Shown here piece by piece: positions 50,880 through 59,712 of a DNA stretch of 64,000 bases (positions are counted from its first letter, which is position 1; every line of letters starts with the position of its first letter). This stretch comes from Malassezia japonica (lineage: Eukaryota; Basidiomycota; Malasseziomycetes; Malasseziales; Malasseziaceae). The position numbers were made by a program, and so were the translations under genes. The notes under the pieces are model-generated. The model made no database searches and had not been told where the DNA came from. It was given only the letters and a program-made list of their open reading frames with translations. The DNA lies in contig NC_083370.1 in NCBI RefSeq assembly GCF_029542785.1, positions 1,302,001 to 1,366,000 on the forward strand, in the 5' to 3' direction.

Positions 50880-52490
50880 ATGGTCCTGGCGCTCGGGCGG
50901 TGGGTGTACGGCGCGGCGCTTGCGCCGTGCATCGCGTACCTTGTGGGGATGTCGATGGACGTAATCGGCGGCGCTGCGTGCACTACTGCGCCTTCCGTGT
51001 GCCCGGCGGAGCGTGCGGCGTGGATCGCGGCGGTGGCCGAGCCGCTGCGTCGGTTCGCGTACGTGGTGCACTGCGTTGACATGGCGTACCCCGCCCTGGT
51101 GATCTCGGCCCTGCTCGCGGTGCTGGGCTACGGGATCACGTATCTTGCGGTCGGATGGTCACGCAGTGCGTTCCTGGCGCAAGGGCTGTCCGGCGTCGAC
51201 CTGCTCAAGACCGCGCTCGTGCCGCCAGGCACAACGCCGGAACGCGTCCCCGAGACGCTCGGCCTGCCGTGTGCGGCCGTGTACCTTTTTCTGCTGCTGC
51301 TGTTTATCCCGTTCCGCTACTTTGGGCCGCACGCGTACAGCGTCTCGGCGCCGAGCGTGCACCAGGAGCTCGCGACGTTTTTGTCGGCGCTGCTGAGTAT
51401 GTACTCTGGCGCACTGCTCGGCTTTGTCGACGACGTGCTCGATATCCGCTGGCGGTACAAGCTGCCGATTCCGCTGCTGTCGAGCATCCCGATGCTCGTC
51501 GTGTACATGGCGAGCGAGGGCGTGACGAGTGTCGTGGTGCCGGCCTGGCCGCCGTTCCTGCGCATGCTACTCCACGACACGGTCGAGCTAGGCGCGTGGT
51601 ACTACGTATACATGATGCTCCTCGCGACGTTCTGCACCAACTGCATCAATATCCTCGCGGGCATCAACGGCGTCGAGGTCGGCCAGGCGCTCGTCATTGC
51701 GCTGAGCGTGTGCGTGAACGACTTGTTGTACCTCGACATTGGCACGACGCTGCGCGAGGCGCTCTACGCGGACATGCGCCCGGTCGCATCGCAGGTGCCG
51801 CAGGCCGTTGCGGCGCGCCACCTCTTTTCGCTGCACCTCCTGCTGCCGTTTGTGGGAGCGAGCGCGGGGCTGCTCGCGTGGAACAAGTACCCTTCCAAAG
51901 TGTTTGTGGGGGACACCTACTGCTACTTTGCAGGCATGGTCCTCGTCGCGGCCGGCATCCTCGGCCACTACTCCAAGACACTCCTGCTCTTTTTCCTTCC
52001 CCAGATCTTTAATTTCGTGCTGAGCTGTCCGCAGCTCTTTGGCCTGGTGCCGTGCCCGCGCCATCGCGTGCCGTACGTCGACCCCGCGTCCGGCCGGCTC
52101 ATCCCGTCGTGCGTGCGCCTCGCGGCGCACAAGAGCGCGGCAAAGCACGCGGCCGCAAACGCGTGTCTTGCGGTGCTCCTCCGCCTCCGCCTCGCGGCAC
52201 CGCTGTATGATACAAAGGGCACACTTGTCGGCGTGACAAACCTCACTCTGCTCAATACAATCCTCGTCGTGCGCGGCGCACGCCCGGCGCCAGTCGACGC
52301 GGTGGCGATCGCAGCGCCCCTGCCGCTGAACGCCGATCCGGCCGTGCGCGTCGCTGGCGTCGCCGGCACACTATCGATTTCCGAGCGCGGCTTGTGGTAC
52401 TATGTCATGGCCGTCCAGCTCGCGGGGTCCCTCGCCGCGTTTGCGGTGCGGTACTGGCTTGCGGCGGCGGTGTTCCCCGTGCAAGCCTAG
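50880..52490 (+). CDS. ALG7: UDP-GlcNAc:dolichyl-phosphate GlcNAc-1-phosphotransferase
   Basis: Single exon, 536 residues. Alg7 performs the first committed step of N-glycan precursor synthesis in the ER membrane and is the target of tunicamycin. Visible motifs: [16 protein letters not shown] (about residue 180), [19 protein letters not shown] (about 250-268) and [11 protein letters not shown]. About ten hydrophobic segments are present. Compared with shorter homologues it has a longer loop before the last transmembrane segment (residues about 425-500). Its TAG (52488-52490) and the HAM1 TAG (complement of 52487-52489) share the palindrome CTAG. Confidence 0.96.
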   Translation: MVLALGRWVYGAALAPCIAYLVGMSMDVIGGAACTTAPSVCPAERAAWIAAVAEPLRRFAYVVHCVDMAYPALVISALLAVLGYGITYLAVGWSRSAFLAQGLSGVDLLKTALVPPGTTPERVPETLGLPCAAVYLFLLLLFIPFRYFGPHAYSVSAPSVHQELATFLSALLSMYSGALLGFVDDVLDIRWRYKLPIPLLSSIPMLVVYMASEGVTSVVVPAWPPFLRMLLHDTVELGAWYYVYMMLLATFCTNCINILAGINGVEVGQALVIALSVCVNDLLYLDIGTTLREALYADMRPVASQVPQAVAARHLFSLHLLLPFVGASAGLLAWNKYPSKVFVGDTYCYFAGMVLVAAGILGHYSKTLLLFFLPQIFNFVLSCPQLFGLVPCPRHRVPYVDPASGRLIPSCVRLAAHKSAAKHAAANACLAVLLRLRLAAPLYDTKGTLVGVTNLTLLNTILVVRGARPAPVDAVAIAAPLPLNADPAVRVAGVAGTLSISERGLWYYVMAVQLAGSLAAFAVRYWLAAAVFPVQA

Positions 52491-53097
52491 TGCTCGGCAA
52501 GGTAGGCCTGTAGCTTTGCGAGCGCGCGCCCCCGGTGCGACACCTTGTTCTTCTCGGTGCCGTCCATCTCGGCAAAGGTCTTGGACGTCTCGTCCACCTC
52601 AAACACGGGGTCCCAGCCGAAGCGCGTCGCGCCGCGGGGCACGACAATCTTTCCGGCGGTCGTGCCCTCGAACAGAATCGGCTCCTCGCCCGTACCCGGC
52701 GAAAAGGCAAAGGTGCACAGCGCCGTCGCGCTCTTGTCCTCAAAGCCGGCCAGGAGCTTGGGAAGGCCTGCGTCAGTTTGGCGACCTACCGTCCACACCG
52801 AGGTTGCCCAAAAAGTCCTTGATGTACGGGCCGGGCAGGCCATTCAGCGCGTGGAACTTCAGCGCGGTGTCCTCCGTGAGGCACGGTGCCTGGAGCTGCT
52901 CCGCGGCCGAGCGGCACTTGGCGAGCGCGACTTCCTGCGTGGTCCCCTGAATTTCCGGCACTGCGTCAGCCAAGCGACATACCGTCGAGTTCGCGCGACT
53001 CGAGCGTCCAGCTCGATGCGGACGACGACTCGAGGATCTGCTTCACCTCGCGCAGCTTGTTCGCGTTGCCGGTCACAAACGTAATGACTCGCGCCAT
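52487..53097 (-). CDS. HAM1: inosine/xanthosine triphosphate pyrophosphatase
   Basis: Three exons on minus, 53097-52983, 52960-52790 and 52767-52487, with two 22-nt introns; 188 residues, the usual Ham1 length. The enzyme hydrolyses deaminated purine nucleotides (ITP, XTP) to monophosphates, cleansing the nucleotide pool. [16 protein letters not shown] (substrate-loop lysine), then [38 protein letters not shown] and [18 protein letters not shown] are diagnostic. The ATG is 24 bp from the divergent TRM140-like ATG. Confidence 0.96.
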
Positions 53098-53121
53098 CGT
53101 GTTCAATTGTGGAGGTTCGTC
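53098..53121. promoter_or_regulatory. 24-bp divergent HAM1/TRM140 gap
   Basis: The shortest divergent spacing in the window if the upstream ATG (53122) is used. If the methyltransferase starts at the next in-frame ATG (53155), the spacing is 57 bp. No recognisable element is present. Confidence 0.4.
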
Positions 53122-54201
53122 ATGCACGATACAAAAAAGGCGACGTCGTCCGCGATGCCGGTGACGGCCGACGCTGCGCCGGACCACACGTCCGGCTCGC
53201 GCACGCTCGACGACGCGGAGGATGTGTGGAATCACAATGCATGGTAGGTCGCGTGGCTAATGCAGGGACCACGTAGAGCCCCCGCCCGAGCACCTCGCGA
53301 TGGTCGACGAGCTCCTGGCGAAGCAGGCGGAAGCGCGCGTGAGCGACGCGGACGCGGACGTATACCACAGCAATGCGGCAGGGTACTGGGACACGTTTTA
53401 CTCGCGGCATGAGAACCGCTTCTTCAAGGACCGCAAGTGGCTCCACCTCGAGTTTCCGGAGCTGATGGCGGCGACCAAGGCGGACGCACCGCCCACAACG
53501 ATCCTGGAAGTGGGGTGCGGCGCGGGCAACACCGTGTTTCCGCTGCTCGAGGCGAACAAAAATCCGGGCTTGCGTCTGATTGCGTGCGACTATGCGGCGC
53601 AGGCCGTCGAGGTGATCAAGTCGAATCCGCTGTACAGCGCGCCGCCGACCGGCGCGTGCGAGGCGTACGTCTGGGACCTGAGCGCAGGCAGCAATGCGCC
53701 GTCGTTTGATGCGTCGCGCCTGCCGCCTGGCGTGCAGCCCGGCACGGTGGATATTGTCGTGCTGGTCTTTGTCCTTTCCGCGCTGCACCCCCGCGAGTGG
53801 GCCGCGGCGGCAGAGAACGTGTACCAGATGCTGAAGCCGAAGTCGGGCATCGTGCTGCTGCGTGACTATGGGCGGCACGACCTGCCGCAGCTGCGCTTCA
53901 AAAAGAACCGCTTGCTGGACGATAACTTTTACGTACGTGGCGACGGGACGCGTGTCTACTTTTTCGACCCCCACGAGCTGTACACCATCTTTGGCGCGAC
54001 GCCGCGCGACGTGCAAGAGAGCATGTCGGTGGAAGAGGACGGCGAGACAGTGTCCAGGACGACCCCGGTCCCCCCGCCCCCCCGTCCGACATGCGCTTTT
54101 CCACGCTGCAAATGGCCGTCGACCGCCGCCTGCTGGTGAACCGTAAAGAGCGCAAGCGCATGTACCGCGTGTGGATGCAAGCCAAGTTCCAAAAGCAATA
54201 G
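53122..54201 (+). CDS. TRM140: tRNA m3C methyltransferase (TRM140/METTL2 family), with apparent one-base frameshift near the 3' end
   Basis: Exon 1 53122-53243, a 22-nt intron, exon 2 53266-54201. The family N-terminus DVWNHNAWDHVEPPPEHLAMV forms across the intron. The SAM-binding motif I is ILEVGCGAGNTVFPLL, followed by ACDYAAQAVEVIK, VFVLSALHP and LLRDYGRHDLPQLRFKK. The frame is lost at a C-rich stretch (C6 at 54070-54075, C7 at 54077-54083). The continuation MAVDRRLLVNRKERKRMYRVWMQAKF, the hallmark C-terminus of METTL2/Abp140, lies in another frame to TAG 54199-54201. One extra C restores a 352-residue protein. No intron of the local type spans the shift. Either an assembly homopolymer error or a recent mutation. 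Confidence 0.85.
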
Positions 54202-54213
54202 GGTATGTACAGG

Positions 54214-56120
54214 CTACAGGGCCATAATCTCGTGCATGAGCAGCGTCTCTGTGCTCGATGCGAACCAGCCGCGGTCGCCCGAGCTGGTGAGCAGGAACTG
54301 GGCGCGCTCGTCGATGAGCATCTGCGAGATCGTTCCGCCGTGGTGGCCAGCGACAATTTTGAACGGCACCTCGTGCTGAGGATCGGTATGGGTATTCCAC
54401 AGGCGCACGTTGTCAAAGGAGGCGCAGACGATGTGCTGGTCGTTTGGCATCATCACGACCGAGCTCACCGGCCCGCTGCCCCGCGGGAGACGCAGCGAGC
54501 GCATATACCGCGGCGCCTTGTCGCCCGGCGACGCACTCGGGCCGCGCTCCGGGTGCTGGAGATCAGGGAGCATGCGCACGTCCCACTCGTCCACGGTCTC
54601 GTTTCGCCGGCCGACGTAGATCTTGTCGCCCGCGTAATTCCAGCAGGCGCTCATGCACCACGGCGGCGTATTCGGCGGCAGCGGCAGCGCGCGCACGCCG
54701 GGCTTCGCCTTGTTATCCACGCGCCGGTCCCATAGCAGCACCTGGCCCGAGAGCGTGCTCGTGAGCATGATATCCGAGCTGAAACGCGAGACGTCTGCAT
54801 CGTACTGCCACGGCACGCTCATCGAGCCAAACATGGGCTTGGGGAGCTGGCGCACGTTGGTCTTGGGTACGGGCTTTTCCTCTTCCGGCTTGGTGGGCTT
54901 GGTGGGCTTGGCGGGCTCGTCGGTCTTTTGGCCTGGGAGCGCGAGCGAGAGCCCGTTGGCCTTGACCGGCGGCGCGGTCGTTTGCGAGAGCGGCGCGTCG
55001 TCGCTTTCCTCGTCCTCGCCTTTGGCATCAAAGAGGTCCGCAGCGCCATCCGCGTCGGCGTCCGAGTCGCCGGACGCGTCTTCCGACTCGCCCGACGCGT
55101 CCGCGGCGCCCTCGGCCATCGACTCGTCGCGTCCTCCAAAGAGCGAGTCGCCGTCATTGTCCTGGTCATTGTCCGAGTCGAGCACCGCGTCGTGCTCTTC
55201 GGCGGGAGGCGCATCGCTCGACGACGCGTCCTCCACGCCCTCGCTCATGTCCTCTTTCTGCTCGAGGGACTGCGCGATCTCTGCCTCGAGCTCCTCCTCG
55301 ACCGGCGACGTCGGCGCGGTGGTCGCCGCTTCCGGATGGATCACGATGCTGGGCGCCGGCACGCTCGGCGTGTACAGTGGCCGGAATGCGATGCACGAGA
55401 CCTGGCCCGCATGGCCGTCAAACGAGCGGACCGTCTGCCCCGTATGGAGGTCCCATTGCTGTGTGAGAAAGAGACACGTACATAGACGCCGCGGTCCCAG
55501 CTGCCGCTCACGAGCTCCGTCTGCGCGTCCGAGAGCGCAAGCGCAGACACAGCCGCGGTGTGCTTGCGAAAGACGTGCCGGAGCCCCCCCGCGTCGTGGC
55601 GCAGGCCAAAGAGGTTAATGTTGCCCGCCTCGCCGCCGCTCATGCCCCACAGCGCGTTGCGCTCGACGGCGAGACTGTGCACTGCGCTGAGCGGCGCATC
55701 GGTACGCGTCAGCGGATCGCCTGGCGCGAGGTGCACGTTGCCCCACCACGTCGTGAGGACACCGCCGCGCGACACGCCTTCTACAAACGAGCTCCGTAGG
55801 TTTTGCGTGAGCATATTCTTTCCGTTCATGCTGGCACACAGGTCATACCAGCGCACGTATCCATCGCTTCCACCCGAAAGCAGGATACTTGCGTCCTGTA
55901 CGAGCGACATCGCATGGATCTGCGTCGCCTGCGGCGCGGCGCCGACGGGGTCGATCGCGTAGCCTTTGCGTGTTTCCCGCAGAGCCTGTGCCGGCTCAAA
56001 GAGCGAGCGTCGGTGCTGGATCGCGGAAATGTACGCGTCGAGCGTGGCCGGCGCCTCGGGCTGCGCAGGCACGCCCTCGGCCATCTCCACGTCCTCCTTG
56101 AGCAGCTCCCCACGCTCCAT
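54214..56120 (-). CDS. SPT8: SAGA complex WD40 subunit Spt8
   Basis: Two exons on minus, 56120-55482 and 55458-54214, separated by a 23-nt intron; 627 residues. Spt8 is the fungal SAGA subunit that contacts TBP. N-terminal strings LDAYISAIQHRRSLFEPAQALRE and GYAIDPVGAAPQATQIHAMSL precede WD repeats (ILLSGGSDGYVRWYDL, ALALSDAQTELVSGSWDRGVY, then QWDLHTGQTVRSFDGHAGQVS across the intron). A long acidic, Ser/Asp-rich insert (about residues 245-345) splits the propeller, followed by MFGSMSVPWQYDADVSRF and DERAQFLLTSSGDRGW. The order matches fungal Spt8. Its stop is 12 bp from the TRM140-like stop; the SWP1 stop lies 43 bp upstream of its ATG on the same strand, with CACGTG at 56142-56147 in that gap. 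Confidence 0.9.
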
Positions 56121-56163
56121 ACCGCGTCGTCGTCGACAGATCACGTGGGTCGGGTATGAGGCG

Positions 56164-57084
56164 CTACGAGACGAGCGGGCGCGTGAGCGCCTGGCGGCCG
56201 CCGACCAACGCAGCGCCGGCGAGGCCCAGGGCCGCAGGGCAGACTATGTAAAAGGGCGTGCCTACCCAGTGGAAAAGTGCCAGGGCCTCCAGCGCGTAGA
56301 TGCTCGCGAGGAGCGTCGTGTCGGCGACCGACGGCGACTGGAGGCGCTTGGCGAGCTTGCCCCAGAGGCACGCGAGGAGCGCCCACGGGCCGAAGAAGAC
56401 GGCGAGCGCCGCGGCGAGGCTCACAGCCTTGGGCGGCATCGTCTGCCACGGCTCGGTCGCAAAGGTGTGGAAGTGCTCCGGCCAGGGCACAAAGCCGTCC
56501 TTGGCTTCGGCGATGCTGCGCTGCGACGGCTTCTCTGCCGGGAAGCGTGCGAGGAGGGCCGCGCTAAACTCGAGCTGGAGAAAGGGGATGACGGCCGCGT
56601 CGAGTGCCGACGCGGCGTCCGGCGCAAACGACCCGAGGAGCAGCGAGAGCTGGAAGGGGTGGTTGGGGCCTGCGTCGACGAGTTTCTGCTTGACGCTCGC
56701 GTGCAGCTTGTCCATACGAAGGCTCCACGTCGCACTCGCGCTCGAGCCGCGCACACGCACCGGCCACACCGCCGAGTGCGCCGCGTCCTGGGCGGTGGTG
56801 TCCGAGAGCACGACCCACGCCTGGTGGGGCACGAGGTCCTCCTTCACCGCCTCTCCCTGACCGTCTGCAATGGTAAACGCAAACTTGATTACGTCGTCCG
56901 GCTCCGCGGCGAGGAGCGCAGGCTGGACACTCGCCTTGGAGGCGTACTTTTCCGAGAGGCGGGGCGCGCCGTCAAAGGACTGCACAGAGAGACGCGCATT
57001 CGTGATATCGTACGATCCCGAGGCACACACAAGCGCCGCAAGACACAGCGCAGCGAGCTGCCATGCACGGACAATTTTGTGCAT
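56164..57084 (-). CDS. SWP1: oligosaccharyltransferase subunit Swp1 (ribophorin II)
   Basis: Single exon, 306 residues. A signal peptide (WQLAALCLAALVCASGS) opens the protein. The lumenal domain (residues about 25-215) carries DITNARLSVQSFDG, IKFAFTIADGQGE and HQAWVVLSD, typical of ribophorin II. Three C-terminal transmembrane segments follow (VSLAAALAVFFGPWALLAC, LLASIYALEALALFHWVG, FYIVCPAALGLAGAALVGG). Swp1 forms part of the OST complex at the ER translocon. The same window also carries ALG7, the first step of the same glycan pathway, but the two are not clustered. Confidence 0.9.
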   Translation of the reverse strand: MHKIVRAWQLAALCLAALVCASGSYDITNARLSVQSFDGAPRLSEKYASKASVQPALLAAEPDDVIKFAFTIADGQGEAVKEDLVPHQAWVVLSDTTAQDAAHSAVWPVRVRGSSASATWSLRMDKLHASVKQKLVDAGPNHPFQLSLLLGSFAPDAASALDAAVIPFLQLEFSAALLARFPAEKPSQRSIAEAKDGFVPWPEHFHTFATEPWQTMPPKAVSLAAALAVFFGPWALLACLWGKLAKRLQSPSVADTTLLASIYALEALALFHWVGTPFYIVCPAALGLAGAALVGGRQALTRPLVS

Positions 57085-57225
57085 CTTGGTCGTGGAGCGG
57101 AAGCCGGCGCTCCACCGGGCCGTGCGCTGGCCACGTCGACGGCTTAGTCAGCTTTTCCGTGATTGGCCCGGGGTAGGATGCATGGCGGGGAAGAGGGCCG
57201 GAGCGCACGCCTTCCCTCATCCACC

Positions 57226-57571
57226 ATGACTCTCGACACGCAGTTCGACACCGCCGTGAACATCATCAAGAACCTGCCCAAGAACGGTCCCCTGAAGGTC
57301 AACCAGGCCCAGCAGCTCAAGGTGTACTCGCTCTACAAGCAGGCCACCGAGGGTGACATCAACACCCAGCGCCCTGGTCTCCTCGACCAGACCGGCCGCT
57401 ACAAGTGGGACGCCTGGAACAGCGTCAAGGGCAAGTCCTCGGAGGACGCCAAGAAGGAGTACGTCCAGCTGTTCTTTGAGCTCTTTGAGCCTGTCAAGGG
57501 TACGTTGCTCCACTCACACAGACGACCTCGAGTACTCGAAGCACATCGAGGCGGTCAAGAACGCTGCCTAA
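57226..57571 (+). CDS. ACB1: acyl-CoA-binding protein
   Basis: Two exons, 57226-57499 and 57522-57571, joined over a 22-nt intron; 107 residues. ACBP binds long-chain acyl-CoA esters in the cytosol. The four-helix core shows QQLKVYSLYKQATEGDIN, RPGLLDQTGRYKWDAWNS and KKEYVQLFF, with the Lys/Tyr/Trp acyl-CoA contact residues. Exon 2 supplies the final helix DDLEYSKHIEAVKNAA. It is slightly longer than the typical 86-90-residue ACBP because of both ends. The 140-bp gap to SWP1 has no CACGTG. Confidence 0.95.
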
Positions 57572-57622
57572 TGGCACGGTACATAGAAACATGCGCCGGG
57601 GTATCTATTTCTAATACAATGG

Positions 57623-58174
57623 TTAATCCCAGTCGAGCTCGTTGTCGAGCTGCTCGAGCGACGGCGCGGGCTTGGGCTCGCTTGCGCCGGCCGTGCCGGC
57701 CGCGCCAGACGCGAGGTGCTGCTGGAAGGCGACCGCCGCGGCCTGGTAGCCGCCGTGGTCGATTGCCGCACCGTCCTCGCTGGTGGGCATGCGCTCCTTT
57801 GCGCGGTCGTCACGGATCATGCTCGGATCTACGCGTCCGTCCTCGCCTTCGACCTGCAGCATGAGCTGGGGCGTCTTGGCCTCGATGACCTGTGTCAGCT
57901 TCGCTGCGTACATAGGGGTTGTCACAGTGGGGGCAAAACTCGTCCGCCTCTTCGTACTGCGCCATGTCCTTGCGAAAGGCGCGCCTGCACTTCTTGCACA
58001 GAAACGCCAGCTCGGTCGTCTTGGCGAGCGGATGCGACTCGCGCTCGGCGTGGCACTCGGGGCACTGCGTTAGTTTTGCGACCTACATCAAAGAACTTGC
58101 GACAGCATGGCGCACGAACCGCGACTTGCGCGTTCAGGATATGCTTGCTGCGTCAGACACGCCACCTACCACAT
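57623..58174 (-). CDS. CHY-type zinc finger protein
   Basis: Four exons on minus, 58174-58170 (only ATGTG), 58147-58087, 58064-57912 and 57889-57623; three introns of exactly 22 nt; 161 residues. The rebuilt N-terminus MCKHILNAQVAVRAPCCRKFFDCPECHAE continues LAFLCKKCRRAFRKDM and FCPHCDNPYVIEA. Cys/His spacing fits the CHY zinc finger of small fungal proteins related to yeast Hot13. The segment KTPQLMLQVEGEDGRVDPSMIRDDR follows, then a less conserved tail. The role is unclear; Hot13 itself acts in mitochondrial zinc handling, but this protein is longer and equivalence is not claimed. Splitting after five coding bases was chosen because no other frame gives CKHI. Confidence 0.85.
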
Positions 58175-58267
58175 TCGTGTTGGAACGCGACGCCGCAGCT
58201 GTTGCCAACATTTCCGCGTGACCTACAAGGAGGAACCCAAAATGCGCGGCTCGCTTTCTCGTCCAGC

Positions 58268-59683
58268 ATGTCGCGCAGCGCCCCCACGCAGGAGCTGCAT
58301 TTTGTCATTGGCGGTGTGGGCTTCCTCGGCACGCACATCGTGAATGCGCTCGTGAAGCGTGGCGAAAAGGCTGTGGCTGTGTTTGACCTGCGTGAGCCGG
58401 AAGAGCGCACGCCGGGTGTGCAGTACTACGACGGCGACCTGACGAGCCGCGCGTCGCTCACGCGCGCGATTGCCAACGCGCAGGAGGACATTGGCGGAGA
58501 GAAGCGCTCGGTTGTGGTGTATCACACTGCAAGCCCTGTCGCTGGCCTCGGCGCGGCGGTCTACGAAAAGGTCAACGTCAAGGGCACCGAGACCGTCCTG
58601 CACGTCTGCAAGGACGCTGCGAACAACGTCGCAAAACTCATCTTCACCTCGAGCGCGGGCGTGGTGTTTACTGGCCGCGACCTGAACTATGTCGACGAGC
58701 GCCTGCAGTACCCGCTCGTGCCAATGGATGCGTACAACGACACCAAGGCCCGCGCCGAGCAGGCCGTCCTTGCCGCGAACGACCCCGAGGGCCTCCAGAC
58801 CGTTGCGCTGCGCCCTGCCGGTATCTTTGGCCCCGGCGACCGCCAGGCGCTGCCCGGCTTCTTCAACGTAGTCGAGTCCGGCCGCACCAAGTTCCAGATC
58901 GGCAAGAACCAAAACCTCTTTGACTGGACGTACGTCGAGAACGTCGCCCACGCGCACCTCCTGGCGTCCGACTGCCTCGGCGTGCGCGGCGGCCCGAATG
59001 CGCGCCCTGCGAAGGAGTACGACTCGGCGCTGCTCCTCTCCGAGCACCTGTCCCACCGCGCGCTCGGCGAGGAGGAGGTCGGCCTCTACCGCGATGTCCC
59101 CGTCTCGCTCGAGCGCCAGGACGTGCCTGCGCCCGCGACCGACTTTGCGCGCGCGCACCAGCCGCGCATCAAGGACCGCACCGGCCTCGACGAGCGCGTC
59201 GTCTTCCGCAACCGCTTTGACCCTCTTTTCCACCACGCAAGCCCCGGGCTGCCGTCCGGCGGCAACCCCCGCCCCAAGGTACACTCGCTCGCGAAACCGC
59301 GCCTCGGCGCGGGCGGCGAGGCCTTCTTTATTACGAACGGCCAGCCGGTCGCGTTCTGGGACTTTCCGCGCGCGCTGTGGTACCGCTACAACGGCACGGT
59401 GGTCACTAAGGACAATGCATTTGTGCTCGGCCTGCAGTTTGCGCTGATCATCGCGTTCCTCGCCGAGTGCTACTCGTGGATTACGGGGCGCCCGGTGCAG
59501 TTCACGCGCTACCGCGTGACGTACACGGCCTGCGCGCGTTACTACAACATCGAGAAGGCCCGCCGTATCCTGGGCTACGAACCGCTAATTGGTATGGAAG
59601 AGGCGATCGACCGCAGCGTTGCGTGGTGGAAGAAAGACCACCCCGTCGAGCAGCGCGCCAACGAGTCGGCCAAGACCAAGTAG
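58268..59683 (+). CDS. ERG26: sterol-4-alpha-carboxylate 3-dehydrogenase (C-3 sterol dehydrogenase)
   Basis: Single exon, 471 residues from ATG 58268. Erg26 is the NAD(P)-dependent decarboxylating dehydrogenase of C-4 demethylation in ergosterol synthesis, in the ER. The Rossmann start is HFVIGGVGFLGTHIVNAL, with TSSAGVVFTGRDLNYVDE and the catalytic YxxxK in DAYNDTKARAEQ. RPAGIFGPGDRQALPGF and NLFDWTYVENVAHAHLLA follow. Compared with the about 350-residue ascomycete enzyme, an extra stretch of about 100 residues (about 245-345, Arg/Pro-rich) precedes ITNGQPVAFWDFPRALW. A C-terminal membrane-associated segment (FALIIAFLAECYSW) is present. The stop is 29 bp before the CDK11 ATG. Confidence 0.93.
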   Translation: MSRSAPTQELHFVIGGVGFLGTHIVNALVKRGEKAVAVFDLREPEERTPGVQYYDGDLTSRASLTRAIANAQEDIGGEKRSVVVYHTASPVAGLGAAVYEKVNVKGTETVLHVCKDAANNVAKLIFTSSAGVVFTGRDLNYVDERLQYPLVPMDAYNDTKARAEQAVLAANDPEGLQTVALRPAGIFGPGDRQALPGFFNVVESGRTKFQIGKNQNLFDWTYVENVAHAHLLASDCLGVRGGPNARPAKEYDSALLLSEHLSHRALGEEEVGLYRDVPVSLERQDVPAPATDFARAHQPRIKDRTGLDERVVFRNRFDPLFHHASPGLPSGGNPRPKVHSLAKPRLGAGGEAFFITNGQPVAFWDFPRALWYRYNGTVVTKDNAFVLGLQFALIIAFLAECYSWITGRPVQFTRYRVTYTACARYYNIEKARRILGYEPLIGMEEAIDRSVAWWKKDHPVEQRANESAKTK

Positions 59684-59712
59684 AGCCACGTGATGTAGTG
59701 GGACAGGTTGCG
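59684..59712 (+). promoter_or_regulatory. 29-bp same-strand gap ERG26/CDK11 with CACGTG
   Basis: CACGTG occupies 59687-59692, 4 bp after the ERG26 stop and 21 bp before the CDK11 ATG. Confidence 0.45.

Noticed and set aside
54031..54059. 29-nt GTGGAA...CAG intron to repair the TRM140 frame
   Set aside because: Donor and branch do not match the local consensus; frame loss coincides better with the C6-G-C7 run.
58175..58220. ATG at about 58202 (minus strand) as the start of the CHY gene
   Set aside because: Its frame hits a stop after the first intron; only the ATGTG exon joins the CKHI frame.
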